A DNA stretch of 64,000 bases, from assembly GCF_027595985.1 (NCBI RefSeq), contig NC_073302.1, positions 398,336,310 to 398,400,309 of the forward strand, given 5' to 3'. The notes beneath the pieces are model-generated. The model did not search any database and was not told where the DNA came from. It was given only the letters and a program-made list of their open reading frames with translations. A program made the translations under genes and the position numbers. This DNA is from Sorex araneus (Eukaryota; Chordata; Mammalia; Eulipotyphla; Soricidae). Shown here in pieces: positions 11,265 through 22,084 of the stretch (its first letter is position 1; every line of letters starts with the position of its first letter).

Positions 11265-12010
11265 ATTTTATATGTTCTTTATATGGGGATTCTGATGTAC
11301 AGTTCCTGGGACAGTTAAACATTAAGTGATATTTGTTGAGAGAAAACAGGAAAGAGAAGAAGTAATGAGAGAAAAAAAGTGAATAGAGAAGTGGGGAAGG
11401 GAGAGAGATGTTAAAAGTGGAGCGGGCAAATTTATCAGGAATATATATATATATGTATATATATATATGTGTAGTGTTATTTTTCTCAAGTATAGTTGGT
11501 GGAAATACAATGTCTTAAAGAGCCAAAATTAGACTAGGTGATAAGAGTCATAAACTAAACTTGCCATCCTCTTGATCTATTATTTGGAAATACAATATAT
11601 TATTTATTTAAGAAAATAAGATCATAGTATTTCAACTGACACTGCTGCAACAAAATCTGATTTCCTGATCTTTCTTTGTCCAGACATGCCCTGACTACTT
11701 AGTATAAACTAGAATCTTTAGTCATATAAAACTTAATCTTAATAATTGACCAACTTCAACAAAGCACTCAGGATACCACTCACTAAATTATATAAGTAGA
11801 GCTATTTCTGTTACCGCTCTTGCAAATTGATTCCTTATTTGCAAAGCTCTCCTTTTTCCCCTTTTTATTACCGTGAAACTGATCTTTGACTTACAATGTC
11901 TTAAGAAATGACACCTAAGTTAATGCCTATGTTCGAAAAACTTGTTCTGGCCTCTGCTGCCATCTGCTGGAATTAAAATGTCACTTACGAACAGAAATTA
12001 AATCAAATCT
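11265..12010. other. AT-rich DNA with a short AT microsatellite
   Basis: An AT/GTAT array lies at about 11440-11470. Nothing else is recognised apart from a CTCF-like motif at 11959-11970. Confidence 0.5.
11959..11970 (-). promoter_or_regulatory. CTCF-like motif
   Basis: On the minus strand the bases read CCAGCAGATGGC, close to the CTCF core pattern CCASYAGRKGGC. A motif match alone does not show binding. Confidence 0.3.
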
Positions 12011-12014
12011 ACAT

Positions 12015-12135
12015 TGAACTTCATTGTTTCTTCTTTTTTTTAATTTAATTTTATTTTTATGAAGTTGTTCACAATAATTCATTACAGATAATATTCAAAC
12101 ACCAATCCCACCACCCTGCAAGTTCCCACCACCAT
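12015..12135 (-). mobile_element. Short L1 3' end
   Basis: The minus strand reads 'ggtggtgggaac...ggtgggattggtgtttgaatatt', then an A-rich tail. This corresponds to the L1 3' end seen elsewhere here. A SOR SINE inserted in it. Confidence 0.55.
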
Positions 12136-12151
12136 AAGAGGAAAGTGTGTG

Positions 12152-12328
12152 GGGCCGAAGCGATAGCACAGCGGGTAGAGCGTTTGCCTTGCACGTGGCC
12201 GACCCGGTGTTCAATCCCCGGCATCCCATATGATCCCCCAAGCACCGCCAGGATAAATTCCTGAGTGCAAAGCCAGGAGTAACCCCTGAGCATCGCTGGG
12301 TGTGACCCAAAAAGCAAAAAAAAAAAAA
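12152..12328 (+). mobile_element. Young SOR SINE with 16-bp target duplication
   Basis: It is a full-length SOR element ending in an A tail. It is bounded by the perfect duplication AAGAGGAAAGTGTGTG (12136-12151 and 12329-12344). The B box is altered (GTGTTCAATCC), so this copy is probably a weak polymerase III template. Confidence 0.95.
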
Positions 12329-12419
12329 AAGAGGAAAGTGTGTGAAGATTGTTGTATTTCATGCTGGAGCCACTTAACCCCTTGTATAAGAGATTACAAG
12401 CATGCATGTTAAACTCAAA

Positions 12420-12640
12420 CAAATGTGTGTTATTTTGGGTACTTCAGTGAGCTAGAGTATAAAAGGCCATGTGGCCGCATTCACTTTTTCTGGAAGCCTT
12501 ATTTCATCATCTCTGGATCTTGGCCACTGATGAGATTATATGCACCAGGGGCAGTTTGTGGATGTGACTGCCAAGCTACTGGAAAACTGGAGAGCTGTGG
12601 GGGAGGAGGCCCAGTCCCATTAGAAGTGAGTTATTTTGGA
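12420..12640 (-). mobile_element. RTE 5'UTR fragment
   Basis: This is collinear with 39460-39640: 'cagtgagctagagtataa', 'tggccgcat', 'ctctggatcttggccactgatg', 'ggcagtttgtg', 'aggaggcccagtccc'. No tail or coding sequence is attached. Confidence 0.7.
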
Positions 12641-13058
12641 AATAGTATTTTTCCCTGGAAAAAATTCATTGATTTCACTCAATCTATCATTTAGCCATTG
12701 TTTATTAATGTATTCTTCATACCACATAAAAGAGTAAAGTAGGACTCCGGTTTAGTCAGAATTTATTTTATAGTAGACTACTCATAACTCAAAAAATAAA
12801 AGTGGTAAATTGTCCTAGATATTAAAGTAGAAATATAAACCAGGAGATGTGATGATTTCCATCTATAGGTAAGTCTTGCAAAAAAAATTAGGAAAAATAG
12901 AACAGGTGTCATCATAACATAAAATACAAATTTTTAAGCATATAACTCATGGCTTTGGTTCTGAGTTTATATTGCAGTATGATTGTCATTTTGCCATTGT
13001 AGGATTAGGCATCACTGGCATTAATTCACAGAAGTACAATTTTACCAGTATTAAAAAC
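12641..13058. other. AT-rich DNA, nothing recognised
   Basis: No credible exon or repeat is seen. Confidence 0.5.
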
Positions 13059-13070
13059 AATATAATATAT

Positions 13071-13311
13071 GTAGCACTGTCTTCCCATTGTTCATCGATT
13101 TTGCTCAAGCGGGCACGAGTAACAACTCCTTGTGAGACTTGTTGTTACTGATTTTAGCATATCAAATATGCCACAGGTAGCTTGCCAGGCTCTGCCATGT
13201 CGGCAGGATACTCTTGGTAGCTTGCTGGGCCCTCCGAGAGAAACAGAGGAATCAAACCCGGGTCTGCTGCATGCAAGGCAAATGCCCTACCTGCTGGGCA
13301 ATCTCTCCAGT
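13071..13311 (-). mobile_element. Complete composite SINE (tRNA head + RTE 5'UTR piece + RTE 3' tail)
   Basis: On the minus strand it has the tRNA head with A box 'cagcaggtagggc' and B box GGGTTTGATTCC. The 'gcaagctaccaagagtatcc' body and the RTE tail follow. A 12-bp duplication AATATAATATAT flanks it (13059-13070 and 13312-13323), so it inserted as a unit by target-primed reverse transcription. Confidence 0.92.
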
Positions 13312-13372
13312 AATATAATATATATGCATATACATATGTATATTATATACACATACATATATATATACATAC

Positions 13373-13422
<50 letters not shown>
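13312..13422. repeat. AT-rich microsatellite
   Basis: TATATG/ACATAT repeats grade into a pure (TA)n run at about 13380-13420. It adjoins the SINE target duplication and probably grew from it. Confidence 0.95.
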
Positions 13423-13424
<2 letters not shown>

Positions 13425-13607
13425 TGAGCCAGGAAGGCCTCATGGAAGGCAAAAACCCCATCCACTATATTATTGCTGAGGTCCCTTCCAGCCTAGAGTT
13501 TTGTTCTTGAATACAAAGTTGGAGCTCTGTCTCTTCTTGATGTTTGGTGCTATGCTCCCCTTTTGTCCACTTTGAGAGCTTTGCTCATTGAGATTTCAGT
13601 CGCTCTG

Positions 13608-13852
13608 TAGATTAATCCATAGCACAGCAGGTAGGGCATTTGCCTTGCATGTGGCTGACCCGGGTTTGATTCCTCCGTCCCTCTCAGAGAGCCCAGCAAG
13701 CTACCGAGAGTGTCCTGCCTGCATGACAGAGCCTGGTAGGCTCCCTGTGGTGTGTTTCATTTGCCAAAAACAGTAACAAGTCTCACAATGGAGACGTTGC
13801 TGGCGCCCGCTCTAGCAAATCAATGAACAACGGAATGACAGTGCAGTGCTAT
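13608..13852 (+). mobile_element. Complete composite RTE-tail SINE
   Basis: A tRNA head with an intact-looking B box (GGGTTTGATTCC) leads into 'tcagagagcccagcaagctac', then 'caaaaacagtaacaag', then the RTE tail 'ggagacgttgctggcgcccgc ... gaatgacagtgcagtgctata'. Confidence 0.9.
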
Positions 13853-14204
13853 AGAAGTGAGTAAAATATATTCTCCATAATGGGCCATTATGGCAATACT
13901 TCTATATCTACTTCTATGGTTGACTAAATTAATATGTATTAATTGTTTTGGTAAGAGAAGTTTTGAGAAGGATTTTTAAAAGGAATTTCCAAACTAAATG
14001 AAGATATAGAATCCCTGAGCACAGGTCTTTTTATCCTCATCCTAGCCAACACTTATTGCTTCAAATCTTTTTACCTTTCTCCATGGGACATGTGTATTAC
14101 TGTTTGAATTCGCATTCTCCTAAAAATAATTGATGTGGAGGGCTTCCCATATCCCCATTATGTGTCTTCGTTTTATCCTACTAAGTTCTAACTTAATCAA
14201 CGGG

Positions 14205-14700
14205 ATGACAGTATATAGAGACCTCTCAGAGAGCCCGGCAAGCTACCAACAGTATCCTGCCCAAATGGCAGAGCCTGGAAGCTTTCCATGGTGTATTTGA
14301 TATGCCAAAACCAGTAATAATAGGTCCCGTTCCCATGCTCCTGAAAGAGACTCCAATCATTGGGAAAAATGAGTAAGGAGAGGCTGCTAAAATCTTTTTT
14401 TTTTTTTTTTTTTTTTTGCTTTTTGGGTCACACCCGGCGATGCACAGGGGTTGCTCCTGGCTCTGCACTCAGGAATTACCCCTGGCGGTGCTCAGGGGAC
14501 CATATGGGATGCTGGGAATCTGGGAATCGAACCCGGGGGTCAGCCGCGTGCAAGGCAAACGCTCTACCCGCTGTGCTATTGCTCCAGCCCCGAGGCTGCT
14601 AAAATCTTAAGGTTGAGAGGAATAGAGACGTTACTGGTGCCTGCTCGAGTAAATCGACAAACAATGGGATGACAGTGATGACAGTAACAGTGACAGTGAT
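14205..14700 (+). mobile_element. RTE-derived element, headless, split by a SOR SINE
   Basis: It contains the RTE 5'UTR segment (gagagcccggcaagctacc through ggagaggctgctaaaatc) and resumes after the SINE with the joint to the RTE tail (gagacgttactggtgcctgc). It ends in GATGACAGT/GTGACA repeats that grade into an AT-rich microsatellite. Confidence 0.85.
14397..14591 (-). mobile_element. SOR SINE nested in the RTE derivative
   Basis: It is near-consensus with a T-run tail. A perfect 17-bp duplication GAGGCTGCTAAAATCTT (14380-14396 and 14592-14608) comes from the RTE-derived host element and proves the nesting order. It carries a small internal duplication of 'ctgggaat' before the B box. Confidence 0.96.
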
Positions 14701-14790
14701 ATGCACATATATGTGTATTTATTATATGCATATACATATATGCATGTGTGTATATATAGTATACACATATTGCACTACCTACACATTTGG
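14700..14790. repeat. AT/ACATAT microsatellite
   Basis: Alternating purine-pyrimidine repeats (atatgcacatatatg) follow the tail of the RTE derivative. Confidence 0.85.
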
Positions 14791-14999
14791 AAGTATATAT
14801 ATGTCTTTGAGGTTTAACTTTGTTGAAATTTTTCTTAAATTTAAGTTCAAAAAATGAGACCATGATTTAAATACTGCTAGGTTTTTGTGCACACAATATT
14901 CCAATACCATACCCTTCACCAAAGTATCTCCTTCCATTCACCATTTACACCACTGCCTAAGAGTGTCACCTCCCAATGTATCCTCCAGTTTTTTGCAGG

Positions 15000-15190
15000 T
15001 TTTTTTGTTTTGTTTTGTTATGTTTTGTGTTTGGGGGTCACCCCAGCAGTGTTCAGGGTTTCCTCCTGCCAATGAGTTCAGGGATCACTCCTGGAGGAAC
15101 TTAGGGGTCCACATGCAGTGGTAGAAATCAAACCCTGGCTGAGAGTGTGCAAGGTAAGTGCCTTATCCCCTGTACTATTGTCCCAGTCCC
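15000..15190 (-). mobile_element. Old SOR-type SINE
   Basis: It has a GTTTT-repeat tail, a diverged body (ggatcactcctggagg) and head remnants (gtgcaaggtaagtgcc, actattgtcccagtccc). Confidence 0.75.
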
Positions 15191-15214
15191 AATTTAATAA
15201 ATTTTCTTTAAAAT

Positions 15215-15340
15215 GTTTTGTGGCGGTCACAACCAGCAGTGTTCATCCCCACAGTGCTGGAGTAGAAGGTGGTGCCAGGATGAGGTGGGTAGTATTAAGT
15301 ACCAAAGTCTATTGATTGAACCACATATCAAGCCCTTACT
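15215..15340 (-). mobile_element. Very old SOR-like fragment
   Basis: Only weak body similarity remains: 'ggtcacaaccagcagtgttca' near the start and 'ttgaaccacatatcaagccc' near the end. Confidence 0.4.
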
Positions 15341-15529
15341 GTTCATCATACTTGTATTGTCTGCAATAATTCTACAATATAGTAAGTTTCTAATTCTATC
15401 TACCTACTTGAAAACATGTATCTTTAGTAGAAAAAAGAGAAACAAAGTAAAATATACTTATAGCCACTCATACATTGTTCAATGTATTTTTGTCAAACTG
15501 AACTATAATAAGTAAACATTAATTTCTAG

Positions 15530-15660
15530 ATTACTACCGCTGTACTAGTAAAGATTTCATATTATTGGAGCCCGGATAACTGGTTTCCTGCAGTCCTAAC
15601 TCTAATGGGAGTTCTTTTTGTGATGTGTCTCTATGCTGTTGCCTGGTGCCTATTCAAAGA
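15530..15660 (+). CDS. Coding exon of an unidentified membrane protein (first of four seen)
   Basis: The exon is preceded by a 'ttctag' acceptor and followed by a GTAAGT donor. Only one frame is open; the other two have stops. It encodes 43 codons with two bases left over (phase 2). The sequence starts ITTAVLVKISYYW, then has a strongly hydrophobic stretch FPAVLTLMGVLFVMCLYAV long enough for one membrane span, then a cytosol-like WCLFK. The next three exons continue the frame. Earlier exons were not recognised in this window. I do not recognise the protein; it could be the C-terminal part of a large receptor-like or polytopic membrane protein. Confidence 0.75.
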
Positions 15661-16453
15661 GTAAGTTTTAAATTGCTACTTCTGATAGTTCCACTGCTGA
15701 TTGTCCAGTATGAATGCCTTTACAAGGCACTGATGGAACTGGCAAGAAGAGGCTGAGGAAATTATCAAGCACTTACTATTTTTAGTGCTTTATATATGTT
15801 ACCTTTACTGATTAGTACCAAAAAATAATAAGTAATAGCATTATTGTGTTAGATGTGGATCTAGAATAGTTCACTTTCATAACTAATGTTCTTTTTATAC
15901 CAATAAATCCAAGGAGCAAAACCAAAAACCATAAGTTTGAAAAAATATAGTGAACTGAGTGTGAAATTAGTAGATTTAAAAGTTTACATAACACTAATTT
16001 ACCACTATTAATGATCAATCTTATCTGAAATAATAAACATGGAACATAGAGAGTGGAGGTACTACCAAAAGGAATGTACTATGTAATGGAAATATATTGC
16101 TACAACACAATTGCTACAGTGTTAAAATAGAAATCTCTCAAGTATTTTAATGCCATCTACCATGAGAACAGAAATGACAGAATAATCTGAAATATCTAGA
16201 ATATTAGGAAGTGTATTTTATTGAAATGTTATTAAAATGGCCTCGAGTATGATTCCATTATCAAACACAAAAATTTATTTTGTCATTTTGTATGGAATAT
16301 TTTATTATTGTGTGTGGAGAGTACTAAACTGGAGACATCAATGTATTTGGTTAAAGCAAAGTAAGCAAAAGATTTGATGTTTTTGACAATGTGATCAATT
16401 TTGACATTTTTAAAATTTTCTACTTCTGGATTCTTTTCCCCTTTGATCTGTAG
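15661..16453 (+). other. First visible intron of the host gene
   Basis: It is AT-rich with GT...AG boundaries. No repeat was recognised inside. Confidence 0.6.
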
Positions 16454-16546
16454 TGTCTCTGTCTGTTCAAGATTCTTTCCCCACTGTCAAAAGTATCAGC
16501 AAAATCAACCAAATCTCACGACTGAAGTGTATGAACATGTATCAAG
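16454..16546 (+). CDS. Second exon of the unidentified membrane protein
   Basis: The acceptor is a pyrimidine-rich stretch ending 'ctgtag'; the donor is AAG|GTAAAA. Two bases from the previous exon complete the first codon, and two bases remain at the end (phase 2 again). The 31 residues are polar: VSVCSRFFPHCQKYQQNQ, then a possible N-glycosylation triplet N-L-T and YEHVS. Two cysteines lie eight residues apart. This segment joins the two hydrophobic spans, so it is a loop or a tail depending on topology. Confidence 0.75.
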
Positions 16547-16921
16547 GTAAAAATATCACTAATGGTTTAAAGAAAGACATTTAGGCTCTAAGATTTGGTT
16601 TTTACTTTTTGAATAAACTCTAGAAACATAGCAAGTTTATCAGCATTTTAAAAGGTTTAATTTCATTTAATTTCATTCTAAATAAAATTAAAGAGATTCC
16701 AAACTAAATACAAATTCATTATTTTTACCAGAATAATTTATAAGTAGTCCTATACTCATTCAAGAATGTGTATTGTTCACTTAAACCTAATCTGCTCATA
16801 GGGACACAAAGAAAAAAAATCACCCAAACAGTTGTTATTAATTAACAATAGTAAAACTGTTACTATTTTATGTGAGTTAGCTTATGTTCTTATGAATACT
16901 GCAGAAATAAGACCAAATGTG

Positions 16922-17101
16922 CTTTTTTTTTTTTTTTTGCTTTGCAGGTCACACCCAGCGATGCACAGGGGTTACTCCTGGCTTTACACTCAGGAATTAC
17001 TCCTGGCGGTGCTGGGGGACCATATGGGTTGCTGGAAATCGAACCCGGGTCGGTCGAGTGCAAGGCAAACGCTCTACCCGCTGTGCTATCACTACAGCCC
17101 C
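16922..17101 (-). mobile_element. Young SOR SINE in the second visible intron
   Basis: A T-run tail, 'gctttgcaggtcacacccagcg', a near-consensus body, a B box (GATTTCC-like, minus strand GGGTTCGATTTCC) and 'ctatcactacagcccc'. Short CAAATGWGC flanks are the likely target duplication. Confidence 0.9.
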
Positions 17102-17412
17102 AAATGAGCTTTTTATCCAAGACTCTATGACAAAATATTTAAATTTTGAACTCAGAGTAGCATCATAATCTAATATTTATTTAAAAAATATTATCAGGGA
17201 CCACTATTAATAATAAAATGCTTTATTAATATGCACTTATAAAACTAAATACATATGATTATTATCAAAAAGAAATTTAATAGAGTATTATATGGTATTT
17301 TCTTTTACTTATTTTTTAAAGTGAAACCATACTTTTATGCAAATAGACTCTAATACAAAATTTTGATATAAAGGTTCAATAAATCTTTCCATCTTTTAAA
17401 ATGTTTTTATAG

Positions 17413-17482
17413 GCATGGAGACATAATGAAAGGCGATTCCAAATTAAATACAAAACCTAACTTGATACCTGGAAATTATCAG
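17413..17482 (+). CDS. Third exon of the unidentified membrane protein
   Basis: The acceptor is 'tttttatag' and the donor CAG|GTAAGA, both strong. One base completes the split Arg codon, and 23 codons follow, ending in phase 0. The peptide (HGDIMKGDSKLNTKPNLIPG) is short, polar and Lys/Asn rich. The matching phases on both sides are the main evidence that this is a real exon. A 6-kb intron full of SINEs follows. Confidence 0.72.
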
Positions 17483-18321
17483 GTAAGACAATGAAGAAAA
17501 ATAAATCATAGATATTATTTATTTACTAACTTTTTTTCAATGCCTTGATAGTAAAAAACTGCAAAAAATTACAGTGAGTAGTAACTAAGAATGAGAACAT
17601 TTATGTATGTTACTAGGAAGCAGAAATTAAGACTAAAAGGAAATATTTAATTTTAGATTTTTAACATTGAAAATTAAGAAGATAATAATCGAAGGTTATA
17701 CATCTATACAAGTATAAAGTATGGTGTATATTTATAAGGTGGTGTTCATATTCCATAATTTCTTTTTTCCCTTTTTGATATCTGTAAAAAAGTGTGATAT
17801 TATAATTCCCTAAGTACAGGGGATATACTCAAGTGGCAGAGCTGTATCTGTGATGTCCAGAGTTTCAACTACCACCATATCCTTTCCTTCTCCCAGTGCT
17901 AAATGCAATCCTGGTAGTTCCTGAATCAGTGGGCTGGGCTATAAACCCAATAAATTATATTTTGTAGATAATCTAGTGGAGGTATGGCAAAGGATGTCCA
18001 TGATTCAACATATTTTTAATTACCGGATATTAACAAACAGATGCCTGGTGACAAATTGTCTTATAGCTGTTTGTCATTTTTAATTACTTAGCATAGGATC
18101 AATTTCAAATTGTATTTAACACATTAAAGCCAAATACAAAGATCTTCTGAATCACACACACAGCACATTTTTTAATGTAAAAAAATACACTGGGGTTCAA
18201 TCCTGTTCCAACTCACTTATCACCTGCTCTGTGACTTTATCGAAGTCACATATATACCTGTTAAAAATAACAGTCCTGCACTCTGAGCTCAATTTATATA
18301 TACAACCATAACTTAATTGGT

Positions 18322-18500
18322 TCCCTCTTGGAAATCCCGGGAAGCTACCAAGAGTACCCCGCCCACATGGCAGAGCCTGACAAGCTACCCATGGCATATT
18401 TGATATGCCAAAAACAGTGACAACAAGTCTCACAATGAAATGTTACTGGTGCCCACTAGAGCAAATTGATGAACAATGGGATGACAGTGCTACAGTTCTA
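18322..18500 (+). mobile_element. RTE-tail SINE without head
   Basis: It carries 'cgggaagctaccaagagtac', 'atttgatatgccaaaaacag' and the RTE tail 'gttactggtgcccactagagc ... gggatgacagtgctacag'. The tRNA head is missing. Confidence 0.85.
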
Positions 18501-18514
18501 CCTCAATTGGTAGC

Positions 18515-18622
18515 ATTATATATATATATATATACATATATATATTAATGGTAGCATTGTAGCACTGTATCTAGATAGATAGATACATAGATACATAGAA
18601 AGATAGATAGATAGATATAAAC
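18515..18622. repeat. AT and GATA microsatellites
   Basis: A (TA)n run is followed by a second piece of tail-like sequence (gtagcattgtagcactgta), then TAGA/GATA repeats to about 18620. The microsatellites appear to have grown from the SINE tail. Confidence 0.9.
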
Positions 18623-18624
18623 AC

Positions 18625-20540
18625 TTTATAAATTCACTTTACCTTTTCAATGATGTAAATTTCAGATTTCTTATTTTCTCAATCTCCAAAAATGCTATTT
18701 CTTCTCACTCTAAATCTTAATACCTCTTGAAAAGTCATAGACAGACATCATTTCATTTAACATTTCAAACTCCTTGGAACAATTCAGTAAACCTTCCTTC
18801 ACCACTAATATATGTCCTGACCACCTTCCTAATTCCAGAAGTATCCCTGATTATTCTATCTAAGATAATCCCTTCTGTACTTATGGTTCGGCATTCTAAT
18901 AGGAAAAAAAAGTTTTCTTTCTTTGTCTCTTTCCTTATTAGATTATTCACATTCTCTGGCATGACTTTGAATATGCTACTTGAAAAAAATAACTAACCTC
19001 TTCCATAGCTACTCAATTTTTATATTTCATGATAATACCTTAAATAAATTATATAGTCTGCCTCTACAATTTCTAACCTCCAAACAAACATCTACTAAGT
19101 CACTTACTTCAAAGGGGAGCTCTTCTTCAACATTCCATTAAAACAGCCTTCATCCATGGCTCCCGTGATCTACAATTTGAGAAGGATAAGGACTAATGGT
19201 GATTTTGCTAAACCTATTGCTAAGGAGTCAACAGAAATATGGCATGCATACATAATTCTAGCTGCCACTGTAATGGCAAACCAGAGACCAGATCTTGGAT
19301 ACAGCTTGGTACAACTTAAATATCAACAAATAAATTAAAAGGAATAAGACGGAAGCTTCTAATATATTTTATTTACTTACCACATAAATGATAGAAATAA
19401 AAAAGACAGTAATTTGAATAAGTTGTCAGTTTTCTTATTGTATAAATAACCCTATTATGGATAGTAATTAAATCAGAAATTAAAAGCCATTGACAATGTC
19501 AATTCAGGTTAATGGGTACATTAATCTATTTTAGAATAATTGAAAATTATTTTTTCCAGCCATCAGTAGTTTATCAATATTCCTTTGTTTAATGTGTTCT
19601 AAAAGCAGTACTGTTGTGATTAATTAATTATTGTCAAGTTTTAATTATGCAAACTATGGTTATGCATTAATGGAATTAAAAATGCTTACTTTTGCTTTAA
19701 GTCTAACTACATCATCGTAACTAATTGTTTTTCTATTAAAATTTATCATTTAATTTTTCTTAATTACAATGATTCATGAACTTCTGAGATACCATTTCTT
19801 AAAACCTATATTCTGAAAATTCACAGCCCCTCTCTAAAGTAGATTCAAATACCTTACGTTATTTCCCCATTAATCTCCATTAATACATAAAGAGACTTAA
19901 TTACTTTTTTCCTGTAGACAACTGACTCCTAATAAGCCTCACATTTTTAAGCCACATTTTCCTCAGCAGTTTCAAATACTTCATCTATTGCTACTGCATA
20001 ATGACTATAACACATTATATGCTATGTATTATAGACATAATACATAGTATAATATTATTATTCTTTATAGTATATAAGTATTAATAGATAACACGGTGTG
20101 GATATGTACTATGTGCCAGAACTGTTTTGCAAAAAAGCCACAATATGTGACTTTCATAAAGTAATCAGGAAGAAGGTAATAATTTTTACTATATTTGCTT
20201 ATATATAACAAGACTTGGGGGAAACTTTATGTTGCCAAAATTTCAAATCTTTAGCAAATAAAAATAATTATGTTCTTTCTGACCCTTGTATATATTCTGT
20301 TTACATTATCTTTCTGTTTTGTGGCTTTTTTTACTCTTTCACTAGATAATTAGTTCATGTATTGTTAGGAGAAGTTTGGTTCCTGTAACCTTTAAAAAAA
20401 ATAAATATCACTTTACATGGGATTAATGACTCCATGGAAATAAGTAATCAAGTGGAACCATTTTAAAAGATTTTCTACCAAAAGGCAAATCCATGGAATA
20501 GTAACACACAATAAATGCTTCAATGGATAGCTATTAAATA
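18625..20540. other. Unique intronic AT-rich DNA
   Basis: No exon or repeat family is recognised. A short perfect hairpin lies at 20022-20047. Confidence 0.5.
20022..20047. repeat. Perfect 11-bp inverted repeat
   Basis: CTATGTATTAT and ATAATACATAG flank a 4-base loop AGAC. Pairing extends weakly outward. It is AT-rich, and chance origin is possible. Confidence 0.85.
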
Positions 20541-20569
20541 TTTTTGTCCTAGAATAGGGTAGGTTTCTC

Positions 20570-20642
20570 TCTGTGTGCTTGTGTGTGTGCGTGTACATGT
20601 GCGTGTGTGCGTGAGTGAGTGTGTGTGTGTGTGTGTGTGTTT
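20570..20642. repeat. GT microsatellite
   Basis: An imperfect then pure (GT)n run is flanked by near-duplicate segments (tagaatagggtaggtttctct and taggatatggtaggttttcct), suggesting local duplication. Confidence 0.9.
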
Positions 20643-20969
20643 CTAGGATATGGTAGGTTTTCCTCTTTTGCTCCGTTTGTGTTTTAGTATGTTGTATGTA
20701 AAACTGTGGGTGGCACACCAAAACCAAAAATGAAAGAAATGAATAAAATCAATTTAAAGAAGAAAAAATAATGTGGTTTTCCTTGAAGTTTATGTTACCG
20801 TGAACGTGAAAAAAATTAAACAATATGTAAAAGTTTACAATGAAAAACGTTGCCTTCTGGTTTCTGCTTTATCCCATAGTAGCCCACTGCTAAAAAAAAA
20901 AAATTCAGCTTAGTGGGGCAATCAAAATCTGATTCAAAAGTTAAGAAACTAGAAAGTGCTTATACTGTG

Positions 20970-21215
20970 GGGGCTGGAGTGATAGCACAGTGGGTAAGGT
21001 GTTTGCCCTGCCTGCGTTCGACCTGTGTTCAATTCCTCCGCCCCTCTCAGAGAGCTAGGCAAGCTACCAAGAGTATCTTGCCCCCATGGCAGAACCTGGC
21101 AAGCTTTCCGTGGCGTATTCAATATGCCAAAAACAGTAACAACAAGTCGCACAATGGAGACATTCCTGGTGCTCACTAGAGCAAATCGATGAACAATAGG
21201 ATGAGGGTGACAGTG
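20970..21215 (+). mobile_element. Complete composite RTE-tail SINE
   Basis: tRNA head 'ggggctggagtgatagcacag', a weak B box (TGTTCAATTCC), the RTE 5'UTR piece, then the RTE tail. ATACTGTG occurs on both sides (20962-20969 and 21216-21223), although the tail itself is GTGATAC-like, so the duplication is less certain here. Confidence 0.92.
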
Positions 21216-21360
21216 ATACTGTGATTTGTAGATCCAGATAATATGCAAGTTTATCACTTTATGTGTTATATTATTAATCTTCAAATGTATTTTCATTATA
21301 GAGCCCTATTAAAAATAATTTTTGATCACTTACTAAAATAAACATTTCTTTCACACATTA

Positions 21361-21730
21361 CACTCAGTTTTTGTGTGTGAGATATTATACTCGATATACC
21401 TTAGATGGAATAGAGAAGGGATCACTAAGAAAATGATGGCTGGAGCAACCAGTTGGGATGGGAGATGCATGCCGAAAGTATATAATGGACCAAACATGAT
21501 GACCTCTCAGTGTCTGTGTTGCAAGCCATAATGCCCAAAAGTAGAGAGATAGTATGGGGAATATTGTCTGCCATAGAGTCAGGGGGAGGGTGGGATGGGG
21601 GGTATACCTGGGATATTGGTGGTGGGGAATGCGCACTGATGGAGGGATGGGTGTTTGATCATTGTGAGATTGTAACCCAAACATGAAAGCTTGTAACTAT
21701 CTCACGGTGATTCAATAAAAAAAAAATAGT
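21361..21730 (+). mobile_element. L1 3' end with poly(A)
   Basis: It shares with the copies at 1.6 kb and 43.3 kb the 'gggtggga' tract, 'ggtggtggggaatgcgcactg', 'gagggatgggtgtttgatcat' and a final 'gtgattcaataaaaaaaaa'. No ORF2 remains. Confidence 0.7.
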
Positions 21731-21794
21731 CAAAAGATAGCTTTTAAAATTAGGAAAAATAATTTAACATCTGATATAGTTTCTTCAGTCACTG

Positions 21795-21975
21795 AGTTTT
21801 CTTGTCCACCCTGTGTGGTGTGCCCCAGTCTTGGAGGCCATTGTTTTGCATTGCTAGCTTGGATCAATCCCCACCACCATGTGGCACATTGCCCAGTGAG
21901 ATCCTAGAGCTCTAAAACAGGGGCAGTCCCTGAATACCACAGGCTGTTGCCTCCAAACCAAACAAAAACAAAAAT
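21795..21975 (+). mobile_element. Old SOR-like SINE
   Basis: Recognisable pieces are 'ccattgttttgcattgc', 'caatccccaccaccatgtgg', 'cagtccctgaataccacagg' and an A-rich end. Confidence 0.5.
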
Positions 21976-22084
21976 CCAGGCCAGGCTATTGAGTACTTTT
22001 TATGTACCAGAAATATACCTAAATTATTTTAACATTTACATCAATCATAGGAAGTAGATATTATATTTACTAGTTACATTTTTC

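Noticed and set aside
12152-12328. tRNA gene calls at SINE heads
   Set aside because: The heads keep A- and B-box-like sequence but cannot form a full cloverleaf in register and are followed by SINE bodies.
13378-13422. CRISPR-like or satellite array
   Set aside because: It is a simple (TA)n microsatellite without spacers.
17800-17960. Possible SINE in the last intron
   Set aside because: Only scattered similarity (gtggcagagctgtatctg, ctgggctataaaccc); not enough to assign a family or strand.
20022-20047. microRNA hairpin
   Set aside because: The stem is only 11 perfect pairs with weak extension, too short for a typical precursor, and very AT-rich.
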